Position numbers and translations under genes: made by a program. The notes beneath the pieces were generated by a model. The model worked only from the letters and a program-made list of their open reading frames with translations, was not told the DNA's origin and searched no databases. From the NCBI GenBank assembly GCA_000831005.1, contig CP007152.1:3100001-3164000 (forward strand): a stretch of 64,000 bases of DNA, in the 5' to 3' direction. This stretch comes from Marinobacter salarius (GTDB lineage: Bacteria > Pseudomonadota > Gammaproteobacteria > Pseudomonadales > Oleiphilaceae). Of the stretch, positions 38,039-47,866 are shown piece by piece; position 1 is the stretch's first letter, and the number at the start of each line of letters is the position of its first letter.

Positions 38039-40830
38039 CGTTGACCTCCTCATTCCACGTCATCCAGCGCACCTCCCGGTCGTACCTGCCGGGGAACAGG
38101 TCCGCCAGAACTTGCAGGCTGCGTTCCATCCACTCATCAAACCGGCCCTCCGCCAGGCGTTGATGATTCCTTGCGTGCAGGTCAATAGCCTTCTCTTCGA
38201 ACGGGTAGGCCTCTTCTTCAAGCAACATCCGGTACTGGGTTGCCTCAAGGTCGCTCAGATTCGCCGGCGCTTCTGACGTCATGAGATCCTGCGCCATCAC
38301 CCGGTACAGCTCCGCCCGACGGAACAGAATTTCCGAACGCGCACCCTCACCAATCAGCTTCTCAGCTTGTGATAGACGCTCCCGCGCAGCCGAGAGGGCC
38401 GCTTGTTTACGCGCCAGGGATTCGGCCAATGGAATCTGTAGCGAAACATCGGCAAAGCGCTCGGAGTCCTCCGCCCCCAGCACGATGGCTGCCCGCCCAG
38501 CCCACGCCAGCGTGTCTTCCGAATGCCACTGGCTGGCGAGCTCTCGCTCTACCAACTCGATTCGATATCGCCGCGGCTCCACATCGTCGAGCACAAGACG
38601 CTGGCGCAGGGTCTGACTACGGATATGGCTCTCGGAATCGGCGGCAGCGGAATCGCGGTTGAGCCACGCGACGTAGATGCGATTGCGACGCGCATGGGCC
38701 TCTGCCTTGTGATACAGCTCAGCCGCCCTCAGTTGCTGATCCCAGGACGGCGACTCTCCTTCGTCGGCACGCATGATTTCATCCGCCGCGCGCACCAGTT
38801 GGCCCGATGACTGATAGGCAAACACCAGCTTTTCGCCTACGGTTGGGGTCAGGTCATGCTGCGGGTAATCCGTGCGAAATCGGGTCAGTTCATTAACGGC
38901 AGCCTGCCAGCGCTCTGCCTTCAGAAGTGTATTCGCTGCGTCGTAACGGCCCTTGATCGCAATGTCCGACCCCGGAAACGCAGACTCCACACGCTGAAAA
39001 TGCGCCACGGCGGTATCAATCCGGCCCTCACTCGCCGCTTTCTCCCCCTGGTAGTAGATGCTGCTGGCTAGTTGCCGTTTCAGACTGTCGGTATCTTTGG
39101 CCCGCCCTTCCTGTAACAGCCCCTCTGAAATCAGTGCCAGTGCTTGACGCCAGGCATTTTCAGCAAGCCCATAAGACGCCATCGCCAGGTTCGCCTCACC
39201 GGCTGCGACCCAGGCACTGTAGCGTTCGGCTGGGCTGACCAACGGATGGGCTATGGCAAGCTCGGCAAACCGAAGGGCCTCAGCATAACGATGCTCCGCG
39301 AGCATTCGGTTGGCGATATCCGCCGTCAGACCAGCCTGACGTTCGTCCTCTGGGAACTCAGCCGCGAAGCGGTCGGCGGCTGCAGCCAGGTCGTCCAGTG
39401 TCGCGGGAAGTGAATTGCGATTGTCCAGCGCATCACGCTGAATTACGATGGCAGCCCAGGCGGCATCCGCCGCCCCCGGATACTCTTTTGTCTCATGATC
39501 CGTGTCATAAGCCGCACGCTGGTAATGCTCGAAGCGTCAGTGTGGTCACCTGCCTGCAGGAACGCATCACCGGCCAGGCGAAGAACGCCTCCCTTCTCGC
39601 CGCTCCGGCCAGCCAACTGACTGTAGTAACCCCCAGCCAACCGGAAAGATGCCACTTGGCGCTCCGCTTGCCCCTCTTCGGCCTGATCATAGTGATAGTC
39701 CGCCAGTGACCGGCTGAAATTCTGCCAGCGTTCCTGATCCGCTTTCGCGAGTTGCTGGTAACGGGCATCGCCGGCAAATGCCTGGACATACTCAGCCTGG
39801 CGGCCCTTGCGCGATCAGTTTGCCCCGCCATGCGCCGGACATCCACATTCTGGGCCAGAAAGGCCGGTACGGCGTTATGCGCCTGGAAATCGCGAACAAA
39901 GGCATTGTTCACCGCCACGCTGTCTTCAAAACGCCGGTTGCTGGCGTAGTAATCTGCCAGCCTGTCGTACAGCAGGTACCCGAAGCCCTTGCCACCCGCA
40001 TCGGTCAACCAGCTTGCCAGGGATTCAACGCCCCGGTCTTCCGCCGCCATCAGAGCGACAATCCTGAAGGTGTCGTCAACCAGTTCAGCGTCGCTGGCAG
40101 GAATGCGGCGAAACCCACTGGTTTCCTCACCGACACCGTCCAGTACCGCCAGGAACGTCTTTGCGGCCCTTGTCCGGCCAGAAGACCCTTGCTTGTACTG
40201 GCTCCAGCCCTGCATATATCGGGCCTTGGTTTTCAGGCTATCGGTGCCGTCACTCGAGATCACACGGCTGTACTCGGACTCAGCCTCGGCATAGTCTCCC
40301 GCCGAAAACGCTGCCTCGGCAATGCGGAAGCGGGCCTCAGGTACCAGGGAGGACGAAGGATACAGTCCAACCAGTTGGCGTAACCGGTCAATAGACTCCT
40401 CCGCCTGCCCCGTGTAGGCATGAGCCTTCGCCATCTGGTATAGCAATTCATCAAGCCGGCCCTGGTAGGCGCCCCTGTCGAGAATGGATTCGTAACTTTC
40501 CAGCGCCTGCCGGTATACCTGTTGTTCGCGTTCTTCGCTGAAGCTGACGTCCTCGTCAGTCACCTTCTGGATATTGGAAAGTCGATTAAGTGCATCAATG
40601 CGTACTTCAGGTTCATCAGAGTGTTCAAACAATCGCTGGTATCGACGGGCAACTTCTGTTGGCGATATGGCCGGCATCGGTCGGGACTGGAATTCCAGAA
40701 AAACCGGGCGCATATCAGCGATGGTTTCGCCGTCGCGACCCAGCTCTACCCGGAAAGATTCCTGTGCCTGGGCACTCGCCGCGAACGCTGTAAACAGCAC
40801 CGTCAGGGAAATTGACACCACTGGCTTCAT
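38028..40830 (-). CDS. Large exported TPR protein (two sequence frameshifts)
   Basis: Two missing bases, near 39797 and 39525, split this gene into three frames; restored, it encodes about 934 residues. A signal peptide (residues 1-22, ending AQA) is followed by many helical tetratricopeptide-like repeats along the whole length. Clear units include YAEALRFAELAIAHP, GRIDTAVAHFQRVESAFPGS and GDYAEAESEYSRVI. Such repeats bind partner proteins. ATG 40830 overlaps the stop of the upstream TPR gene as ATGA. A periplasmic scaffold for the ExbB/ExbD/AgmX-like machine is the best inference. Confidence 0.83.
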
Positions 40831-42470
40831 GGCTGACCTCGCTCAAGGTTTTCCAGGGCCAGATACTCGTACAGGTGGGCAATCTGCTGCTCGGTCCGAT
40901 CCAACGCAAACGCCATACGGTGATCCTGCTCTTCGACATAGGCCAGAGCCAGTTCATCCAGTTCCGACTCCGCCCTGCTCAGAAGTGCATCGGCCGTGCG
41001 ACGGACCGTCCGTATCCGCTCCAGCGCATGGTCGGTGCGTGTCATCAGTTCATTGAGCTTGCGATCTTTCTTTTTCAATCTTCCATCAAGCCTGCCAACG
41101 GACGCTTTCAGATCGGCCAATGTCCTGGCTACACCTTTCAGCGCCTCTTGTTGTGCAGGAGAGATGGTCCGGGCTTTCAGGTTCGCCAACCGCTGCACCA
41201 GCACTTCAATGTCTTCGTTGAATGGACCGCCATCAACGTTGTGCCCCACGGGCCCCAAACGCTCACTGATGGCCCCCCGAAAAACAGCAAGGCTGTCTTC
41301 CCGCTGATTCAGTGTTTGCCTCATCTCCCTCAGTTCAGCCACCCGGTTGACGGCGGCCTGGGCAGCGTGCTGCTCAATGAAACGAATTAGATAGGCAGTA
41401 CGGGGCTGTGTGAGCGTACGGTTGTCGGCAAGGAACCATTGGGCCTCAGAGTTCCGTGCGTCCAGTACCAGCGCCTGATACGCACCTTTCTGACGGATCT
41501 GGTCAGCCAGTTTGCGAAGGGTCACCCGTTCACTTTCATAGGACGCATTTGCTGCTAGATAAGCTTCACCCGCTTGCCCCAGGTAACCGGCGAGGTCGTA
41601 CCCCCTACCCGTTCCAAGCCAGGCATTGGCCACACCGGGATAGGCCAGCGGGTACTTTTTGGCGCGATGCCAGGACTGCATTGCCGCACGCTGGTTACCA
41701 CTGGCCGAGAGTGCAAGACCGTGAAGGTAGAGGCCATGGGATGTGCTGTAGCTTTCCAGGGGAATTTTCTCCAGGAAGCCGATGGCCTTTTCGTAGTCTC
41801 CGTGATCGTAAGCAAGGTAGCCGGCGCGAACCAGTAGTCGGCTTCTGAGTTCCTGGCTGCGTTGGCTGTCGACGTCTTCTTCGGACATGGCCAGAGCCAC
41901 TCGAAGTGCAACCAGTGCTCGCGATGGAGTCCGGTCCTGCCTGCCGTAGTCAGCCGCAATGTTCATGTAACCCAGCGCAGCCCAGTAGCCTGGCTCCATG
42001 GACGCCAGCACCTTCCCGGCCCGATCGGTATGCCCCGCCTCCCGCTCAATCTCGGCCAATCGGTAAAGCGCCTTTTGCCGGTCACTGCCACTGGCCCGCT
42101 TCGCAGCAGTTTCAAGGTATTCCCGGGTTTTGTTGTCTCCAGAGTCCGTCGGCAGTTCCGCCAGCAATAGTGCCGCCTGCCCGCGGTAATACTGTCCTTC
42201 GATCAGTTCTTTCAGCAGCCGTTCAGCCTCCTGATGACTCCCCGTGACTAACAATGCTTTAGCGCGAACCAGGCGTTCGGCTTCGGTAGTGGCATTCCGG
42301 GTATAACGCAATGCTGCAGCCGGTTCATGGGTGTCCAGGGCGAATTGTGCGAGCCCCAAGTGCAACGACGCCAAATCGCTGCCTCCGGACGCCAGCCCCG
42401 GGATAAGGGCCGCGGTCAGACTGAGAGCAAACCGTGTGGAGACTTTCCGAAGCTTAGCGAGCACGACCAT
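40827..42470 (-). CDS. Exported TPR and coiled-coil protein
   Basis: This intact 547-residue protein has a signal peptide (about residues 1-29, ending ASG). TPR-like units cover residues ~30-300 (LHLGLAQFALDTHEPAAALR, GDYEKAIGFLEKIP), and a charged, probably coiled-coil C-terminal third follows (LKARTISPAQQEALKGVA, LGRLKKKDRK-like segments). It overlaps the 934-residue TPR gene by four bases. Similar gene sets with gliding-type names occur in other gammaproteobacteria; I do not know a tested function. Confidence 0.8.
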   Translation of the reverse strand: MVVLAKLRKVSTRFALSLTAALIPGLASGGSDLASLHLGLAQFALDTHEPAAALRYTRNATTEAERLVRAKALLVTGSHQEAERLLKELIEGQYYRGQAALLLAELPTDSGDNKTREYLETAAKRASGSDRQKALYRLAEIEREAGHTDRAGKVLASMEPGYWAALGYMNIAADYGRQDRTPSRALVALRVALAMSEEDVDSQRSQELRSRLLVRAGYLAYDHGDYEKAIGFLEKIPLESYSTSHGLYLHGLALSASGNQRAAMQSWHRAKKYPLAYPGVANAWLGTGRGYDLAGYLGQAGEAYLAANASYESERVTLRKLADQIRQKGAYQALVLDARNSEAQWFLADNRTLTQPRTAYLIRFIEQHAAQAAVNRVAELREMRQTLNQREDSLAVFRGAISERLGPVGHNVDGGPFNEDIEVLVQRLANLKARTISPAQQEALKGVARTLADLKASVGRLDGRLKKKDRKLNELMTRTDHALERIRTVRRTADALLSRAESELDELALAYVEEQDHRMAFALDRTEQQIAHLYEYLALENLERGQP

Positions 42471-42479
42471 CCTTTCGCC

Positions 42480-43073
42480 CTATTTCCATTCCTGAAACGA
42501 AACCACTGGTTCGTAGTCCGGCGCCGCGGCATCCAGAGACATCTGTATGCGGGATTCACCGGGCCGCTTCCGAAATTGATGGGTCGCTTCACGGCGAACA
42601 AAGCGCTCATTCGCTGAACGTGCCGTCAGAACCGCTTTTAGTTGATGGGCGCCATGAGGCAGGTTACCGATATAGAGCCGCTGGACACCGCCCTGCTTCA
42701 GGGAGTCACGTTCCTGGTCGGTATAGAGGTGGGAAGCAACTGGCGTGTCGTTCAGGTACAGTTCCACCGAGTCCAGATCCAGCCCCTCCCGATTCCTGAG
42801 TGTCAGGAAAACTGCCACTTGCGTGTCGACTGGGTAGAGTACGTTCTCCTCCAGTTGGTACAACGTCTGGCTGAGGTCTGCCACATCGGCTTTCAGGCGG
42901 TCGATCTCCTGGTCCAGCGACTCAGCAAAGGCGCTACGCGTCAAACCGAGCTGAGATGCCACCATCATGACCAAAATGACCAGCCACGCCACCCTGACCT
43001 GGCGCCCGACCGTTACTGTTTGCTGCGCTCCGGCGACCATACGCTTCCTGCCTCTAGCAATGTTCTGTAACAA
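42480..43073 (-). CDS. Exported or anchored protein with coiled coil, first gene of the TPR/ExbBD operon
   Basis: This 197-residue protein has an N-terminal hydrophobic segment (VAWLVILVMMVASQLGL), which acts as signal or anchor and ends near SAFAES. A short coiled coil (LDQEIDRLKADVADLSQTLY) follows. A beta-rich domain comes next, with VELYLNDTPVASHLYT and RLYIGNLPHGAHQLKAVL. That domain looks like an immunoglobulin-like periplasmic fold, but I do not recognise a family. An ATG further in (MVAGAQQ, 43040) could also be the start. It is followed by the TPR gene after nine bases. Confidence 0.7.
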   Translation of the reverse strand: MLQNIARGRKRMVAGAQQTVTVGRQVRVAWLVILVMMVASQLGLTRSAFAESLDQEIDRLKADVADLSQTLYQLEENVLYPVDTQVAVFLTLRNREGLDLDSVELYLNDTPVASHLYTDQERDSLKQGGVQRLYIGNLPHGAHQLKAVLTARSANERFVRREATHQFRKRPGESRIQMSLDAAAPDYEPVVSFQEWK

Positions 43074-43178
43074 ACTGGCAGAAAGAGTAACACTTGGTAA
43101 CAGGCAAGAACGGTATCCAGATCACCAATTGGAAATCCGAAACCGTCGGATTTTTTGACAGGAGCAAAACGTCGAGGA

Positions 43179-43198
43179 ATCTCCCGTTCACGGGAGAT
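43179..43198 (+). other. Perfect 8-bp hairpin in intergenic region
   Basis: ATCTCCCG pairs with CGGGAGAT around a TTCA loop, with no T run after it. It lies between the TPR/ExbBD operon start and a candidate small RNA. It could be an RNA structure or a protein-binding palindrome; nothing here decides which. Confidence 0.5.
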
Positions 43199-43244
43199 GC
43201 ACGAAAATTATTCTAATTAACTGATTTATATTAACTATTTTAAA

Positions 43245-43346
43245 CTGGCCCCGGATTTGCTCCGAGAGAAGCGCGGGACAGCCTTTTGGCCACCCCGTTT
43301 GATATGCCGAGCTTAGCCGATGCTCTCAACCGCATCGGCTTTTTTT
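43245..43346 (+). ncRNA. Candidate intergenic small RNA ending in a rho-independent terminator
   Basis: The 271-base gap between two minus-strand genes contains a strong terminator facing the plus strand: AGCCGATGC (43315-43323) pairs with GCATCGGCT (43332-43340) and runs into seven T. No plus-strand coding gene ends here. An AT-rich stretch at 43205-43243, containing TATTTT at 43236, could be the -10 region, giving a ~100-base structured transcript. A second, weaker hairpin with six T lies at 43134-43156. The start is a guess; I could not match a known RNA family. Confidence 0.4.
43315..43346 (+). terminator. Rho-independent terminator with no upstream plus-strand CDS
   Basis: A nine-pair stem with an eight-base loop and seven T. 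The T run reaches into the stop codon of the CoxE-like gene on the opposite strand. On the minus strand there is no T run, so it does not terminate that gene. Confidence 0.8.
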
Positions 43347-44521
43347 ATTTGCTCAGTTGTTTCATGGCCGATTCCAGGCCTTCAATGGTCAACGGATACA
43401 TGTGGTCATTCACCAGCTGACGGGTCATACCGAGCGACCCACCCATGCCCCAGTAGCTCTCCGGCAATGGATTGATCCACACCACCTTGCGGAAGTGATC
43501 GGTAATGCGCTGAAACCACGTTGCGCCCGCTTCCTCGTTCCAGTGTTCGATGGACCCGCCGGGGTGTGACACCTCATAGGGCGCCATGGTGGCATCCCCT
43601 ACAAAGATCACTTTGTAGTCCGGCGTGTACTTATGAAGAATGTCCCAGGTGCTCGTTGTTTCGTTCATCCGGCGGATGTTGTTTTTCCACACGCTTTCAT
43701 AGATGAAATTATGAAAGTAAAAGTACTCCATGTGCTTGAATTCGAGCCGAGCAGCCGAAAAGAGCTCCTCGCAGACCCGCACGTGAGTCCATGGAACCAC
43801 CCACGTCGAAGAAGATCAGAACTTTGACCGCATTGTGCCGCTCTGGAACCATCTTCAAGTCGAGGTACCCGGCGTTGCGGGCAGTGGAGCGGATAGTATC
43901 GTCCATGTCGAGCTGGTCCGCGGCACCCTGGCGAGCAAACTTACGCAGCCGACGCATGGCCACCTTGATATTGCGAATGCCGAGAGTGACGCTGTCGTCC
44001 AGGTCCTTGAACTCCCGTTTTTCCCAAACCTTTACGGCCCGGCCATGACGCCCCTTGTTCTGGCCAATGCGAAAACCTTCCGGGTTGTAACCGTTCGCAC
44101 CAAAGGGTGAGGTACCACCAGTGCCAATCCACTTGTTGCCGCCCTGATGACGCTCCTTCTGCTCTTCCATGCGTTTCTTGAAGGTATCGATCAGCTCTTC
44201 CAGCCCGCCGAGGGAATCGATTTTGGCCTTGTCCTCTTCTGACAGCTGCTTTTCAAATTCTGCGCGCAGCCAATCATCCGGAATCAACGCCTGCATCAGG
44301 TCATCGAGGTTTTCTATGCCCTCGAAATAGGCCTGGAACGCCCGGTCGAATTTATCGAAATGGCGCTCGTCCTTGACCAGGCAGACACGAGCCAGGTAGT
44401 AAAACTCTTCCATATTCGCAAAGGCGAGCCTGTTTTGCAGAGCTTCAAGCAGGTCGAGGAGTTCGCGCAGACTGGCGGGCACCTTGGCCCGCCGGACTTC
44501 GAGAAAGAAATCAATCAACAT
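43345..44521 (-). CDS. CoxE-like VWA domain protein (two-base sequence deletion)
   Basis: The frame breaks near 43787, where GACGATCAC appears to have lost two bases; family members read GGSMDDHV here. Restored, the protein has ~392 residues. An N-terminal helical part (MLIDFFLEVRRAKVPASLRE) precedes a von Willebrand A domain with the metal site in FFDVGGSMDS and later VIFVGDATMAPYE. The start at ATG 44521 is chosen by family sequence. Proteins of this type work with a MoxR AAA+ ATPase, encoded immediately upstream, as a chaperone pair for metal-cofactor or complex assembly. The client is unknown. Confidence 0.88.
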
Positions 44522-44543
44522 AGGGTGCTGCTCTTGCTGAATT

Positions 44544-45386
44544 TCAGCTGCGACGACGGGCCATGAAGGCCAGCTTCTGCAACAGGTGGACATCCTGCTC
44601 GTTCTTCACCAGTGCGCCATACAGCGGCGGCAAGGCGGAACTGGTGTCCTTCTCCTGCAACATTTTGGCAGACAGCTCATCCGCCATCAGCAATTTGAGC
44701 CAATCGATCAGTTCTGAAGTGGACGGCTTCTTCTTCAGCCCTGGCACCTTGCGAACGTCGAAGAAAACTTCCAGCGCATCGCGAACCACCTGCTGCTGCA
44801 GACCCGGGAAGTGCACGTCCACGATGCTCTTCATGGTGTCGTGATCCGGGAAGCTGATGTAGTGGAAGAAACAACGGCGCAGAAAAGCGTCCGGCAGTTC
44901 CTTTTCGTTGTTACTGGTGATCACGATGATAGGCCGATGCTTGGCACGCACAGACTGCTGTGTCTCGTAGACGAAGAATTCCATGCGATCGAGTTCAAGC
45001 AGAAGATCGTTCGGGAACTCGATATCCGCCTTGTCGATTTCATCGATCAGCAGTACCACCTGTTCCTCGGATTCGAAGGCTTCCCACAACTTGCCCTTGA
45101 CGATGTAGTTGCTGATGTCCTTGACCTTCTCGTCACCGAGCTGGGAATCCCGCAGACGGGAGACCGCATCGTATTCGTACAGTCCCTGTTGGGCCTTAGT
45201 GGTGGATTTGATGTGCCAGGGAATCAGGCGCAGGCCGAGGGACGCAGCCATTTCTTCGGCCAGGAGGGTTTTACCAGTGCCGGGCTCGCCTTTGATCAGT
45301 AGCGGGCGTTGCAGCGTTATGGCTGCGTTGACGGCCATCTGCAGGTCATCAGTGGCAACATATTTCTCGGTACCGGTAAACTTCAT
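44544..45386 (-). CDS. MoxR family AAA+ ATPase
   Basis: This intact 280-residue ATPase has Walker A in KGEPGTGKTLLAEE, Walker B in VVLLIDEIDKAD, and sensor 1 in IIVITSNNEKELPDAFLRRC. MoxR ATPases, paired with VWA proteins, activate or insert metal cofactors into client enzymes. The gene is 22 bases upstream of the CoxE-like gene, on the same strand, and the two probably form an operon. Confidence 0.94.
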   Translation of the reverse strand: MKFTGTEKYVATDDLQMAVNAAITLQRPLLIKGEPGTGKTLLAEEMAASLGLRLIPWHIKSTTKAQQGLYEYDAVSRLRDSQLGDEKVKDISNYIVKGKLWEAFESEEQVVLLIDEIDKADIEFPNDLLLELDRMEFFVYETQQSVRAKHRPIIVITSNNEKELPDAFLRRCFFHYISFPDHDTMKSIVDVHFPGLQQQVVRDALEVFFDVRKVPGLKKKPSTSELIDWLKLLMADELSAKMLQEKDTSSALPPLYGALVKNEQDVHLLQKLAFMARRRS

Positions 45387-45494
45387 GCTGATAGTGTCCT
45401 GTTCAATTAACGGTTAAACGTCTGTTTGAAAATAGACTCAGAGTATAGAGAACCGAAGCCGTTCTGATAAGAGCCCTGTTCGATTAACCGCCAA

Positions 45495-47483
45495 CTACCG
45501 ATCCTTTCCGCCATCCTTATCGTCGTTTTCAGACTCATCGTCGGTGGGCTCACTATCCTCATCAGTGGCTGGCAAATCGTCGAACTCGGAGAGATCAAAG
45601 TCCTCCAGCCCGAATTCGTCTTCACCGTCCTCCACCTCCGCATCAGCAACGGGGATATCATCCTCGGGCAACGCTTCGTCCTGCTGAAGTTCCGGCACTT
45701 CTTCAGGTTCCGGCAATTCTTCCGGTTCGGGTTCCGGTTCGGGTTCCGGCACCGGTTCTGGTTCAGGTATCTCTGCGGGTACGTCTTCAGGCGCCTGTTC
45801 AGATTCGGGTGCGGCGGTAGCCTCTTCCTCCGGCGTTTCCTCTGCGACGAGGGGCGGCTCCTCGTTGTTGCCCTGATCCTGCGCTGATTTTCTGCGCTTG
45901 ACGAACAGGAATGCCACCCCGGCGACAGCCACCACACCCAAGGTGCCGGCAGCGGCCCATACCCAGAACGGAATGCCGCTCGCCGCCTCCTCAACGGTGG
46001 CCGGCGTTTCCGGTTCCGCCTCTTCCTTATCGACAGGCTGCTCCTCAAGCGGCTTCGGTTCTGGCTCTTCAACCTGGCTGATATCGATCGGCCCGGAACT
46101 GGACACAGGCGATTCAATTTCGGGAGCGGGTGAGGCCTCTGGCAACTCATCCTCCATCACTGACGCTTCCTGCGAGGGCTCGTCAGAAACGACTGCCTCA
46201 ATTGGGGCTTGTTCGCCCTCGGGCTGAATATATCGGGTAACGGTACTGAAGCGTCGGGAGAACGTTTGACCGTCCGCAACAACGCTGAGTTGGTATTCAC
46301 CGGCATCAGGCAGTCGTGTGATGGTGTCCGTATAGACGCCGTCCTGCGGCGGCTCATCCGGAGACAACACCTTGTTACCGCTGCGCCCGTCCTCTGAGGT
46401 TAATGTCACACTGACATCGATAACCCCCAGGAAGTCCCGGTTTTCAATTTTTCGGTCTTCCTCAAAGAAGGCCACCTGAAGGGATACTGGTTCGTTCTCC
46501 GTGAATGTTGGCGGGACCGGGCTCACCACCATCCGCAGATCGCTGACGACAGTGACCCGACTGCCCTCACCCAACTCGCCGTTGATCGTCCAGTCGCCCG
46601 CCTCAGGATCGGTGACGGTAATCAGGTCGTATTCCGTTTCGCGCACCCAACGCATTCCCTCGGTGGCTGAGTCCGGCCCTGCCTTGGTGCCGCCGGGACT
46701 GACCAGTTCAAGCGTTCGGTTAGCGGCAGACTCGTCACCAGCGCGAAAAATCAGCGCGGTAAATTCCTCTACGCCACCATCCACCTGAAAGCCATTATCC
46801 TCAATGGGAATCTGCTGCTGCGGTACAGCGGTGTTCAGCGCTTCAAGAAAAGCCAGAGTCAGTGCATCAGCGGACGACGCCAGGGCATAGCGGCCCCCGG
46901 TGCGTTCCGCAAGGCTCTTCAAAAGAGCAAGATCTGCCTCCTCGGACAATGCGACGGTATGAAGGGTGGCACCACGGCTGCTCAAATCGTCCAGCAATGC
47001 CCCCAGAATCCGCTCACGCTCGCGATCATTGGCGCTCTCGTTGTCGGAGATATCCACTTTGCCATCGGTGAGTAGAATGAAGTCCGTATTGTCGAGGCTC
47101 TCCGAGCCCAACAGGTAATCATCACTGGCAACCTGAATCGCCTCCCCCAGATTGGTCCGAAGGGCGACCGAATTGATCTCATCTGAGCGTTCGACAGCCA
47201 GCCCCCGCCAGTCATCAGTGACTTTGCCATGGGGCACCAGCATGTTGACGTACTGACCAAAGGTCCAGACTCCGGCATTGGCTTGCCGAGGCAGCATACG
47301 CGCCAACAGGCGCACAGCCGGGCGGCGCAGGTTGTCCGGATCGTTGGTTTTCATGGAGCCGGAGATGTCGACAATAATTCGGACATCGGCACTGTCGGGT
47401 AACTGCAGGGTTGGCGCCTGCTGTGCAAGCGCCGTAACTGGCAGGATGAGGATGACAGCAAACAGGCGGCTTAGAAGTCGCAT
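45495..47483 (-). CDS. Membrane-anchored VWA domain protein
   Basis: The start at ATG 47483 (GGAG upstream) gives 662 residues with a signal peptide ending near ALA. The von Willebrand A domain has the metal-binding site IIVDISGSMKTND and later ILLTDGKVDIS. A beta-rich middle region (residues ~250-420) precedes one membrane helix (FWVWAAAGTLGVVAVAGVAFLF, split by a Pro/Glu-rich stretch before it). A very acidic cytoplasmic tail follows (Glu, Asp and Pro rich). It is a periplasmic adhesion- or sensing-type module facing outward from the inner membrane; no partner is recognised. It is the last gene of the rnd-ycgL-ycgN group. Confidence 0.83.
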   Translation of the reverse strand: MRLLSRLFAVILILPVTALAQQAPTLQLPDSADVRIIVDISGSMKTNDPDNLRRPAVRLLARMLPRQANAGVWTFGQYVNMLVPHGKVTDDWRGLAVERSDEINSVALRTNLGEAIQVASDDYLLGSESLDNTDFILLTDGKVDISDNESANDRERERILGALLDDLSSRGATLHTVALSEEADLALLKSLAERTGGRYALASSADALTLAFLEALNTAVPQQQIPIEDNGFQVDGGVEEFTALIFRAGDESAANRTLELVSPGGTKAGPDSATEGMRWVRETEYDLITVTDPEAGDWTINGELGEGSRVTVVSDLRMVVSPVPPTFTENEPVSLQVAFFEEDRKIENRDFLGVIDVSVTLTSEDGRSGNKVLSPDEPPQDGVYTDTITRLPDAGEYQLSVVADGQTFSRRFSTVTRYIQPEGEQAPIEAVVSDEPSQEASVMEDELPEASPAPEIESPVSSSGPIDISQVEEPEPKPLEEQPVDKEEAEPETPATVEEAASGIPFWVWAAAGTLGVVAVAGVAFLFVKRRKSAQDQGNNEEPPLVAEETPEEEATAAPESEQAPEDVPAEIPEPEPVPEPEPEPEPEELPEPEEVPELQQDEALPEDDIPVADAEVEDGEDEFGLEDFDLSEFDDLPATDEDSEPTDDESENDDKDGGKDR
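45702..45775 (-). repeat. Pro-Glu dipeptide-coding low-complexity tract
   Basis: GAACCGGAACCC-like units in the cytoplasmic tail of the VWA protein encode alternating Pro-Glu. Such repeats vary in length between strains and are prone to assembly collapse. Confidence 0.75.
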
Positions 47484-47521
47484 CAGGGCAGCTCCATGCG
47501 AGGTGGTGATCAAGGAAAGTC

Positions 47522-47866
47522 TCAGCGTTTAACCAGCCGGTATCTGACGAGGTCAAGAACCCACACCAACACCATAACCAGGGATGCTATGCCCATGTTC
47601 ACAAAGGCCCGGCCCGCGTTGGCGGCATCACCCAGAATGGTTTCGTAGCCGCCGTGCAACCAGGCCGGCATCCACCAGCCAGCTACCTCTCCGGACTCGA
47701 CCGGGGTCAACAGGAGGACAATCAACGCGGCCTGCAACAGCGTACGGATGGCATAAACCGGAATTACCCGAAACAGGCGGGATATGGTGTAGAAGAACAC
47801 CACGAAGGCGACGGCGTACAGGGCCCAGAATATTCCGTAAGCAAGGTTTGTTTCTGCGTCTATCAT
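47522..47866 (-). CDS. Small four-helix membrane protein
   Basis: The start at ATG 47866 overlaps the ycgN stop as ATGA. The 114-residue product has about three to four hydrophobic segments (FWALYAVAFVVFFYTISRLF, TLLQAALIVLLL, GIASLVMVLVWVLDLV). I do not recognise a named family. Its tight coupling to ycgN and its place before the VWA gene suggest an operon, and perhaps a membrane partner for the VWA protein. Confidence 0.72.
   Translation of the reverse strand: MIDAETNLAYGIFWALYAVAFVVFFYTISRLFRVIPVYAIRTLLQAALIVLLLTPVESGEVAGWWMPAWLHGGYETILGDAANAGRAFVNMGIASLVMVLVWVLDLVRYRLVKR

Noticed and set aside
43345..43800. Independent small gene encoding the C-terminal half of the CoxE-like protein
   Set aside because: Its apparent start is inside the metal-binding motif of the VWA domain; the two halves align with one family member after restoring two bases.
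35203..45775. Tandem repeats (Pro-Glu coding) as possible CRISPR or regulatory repeat arrays
   Set aside because: Repeat units are six to twelve bases, in frame, and encode Pro-Glu linkers of the TonB-like and VWA proteins; there are no spacers.
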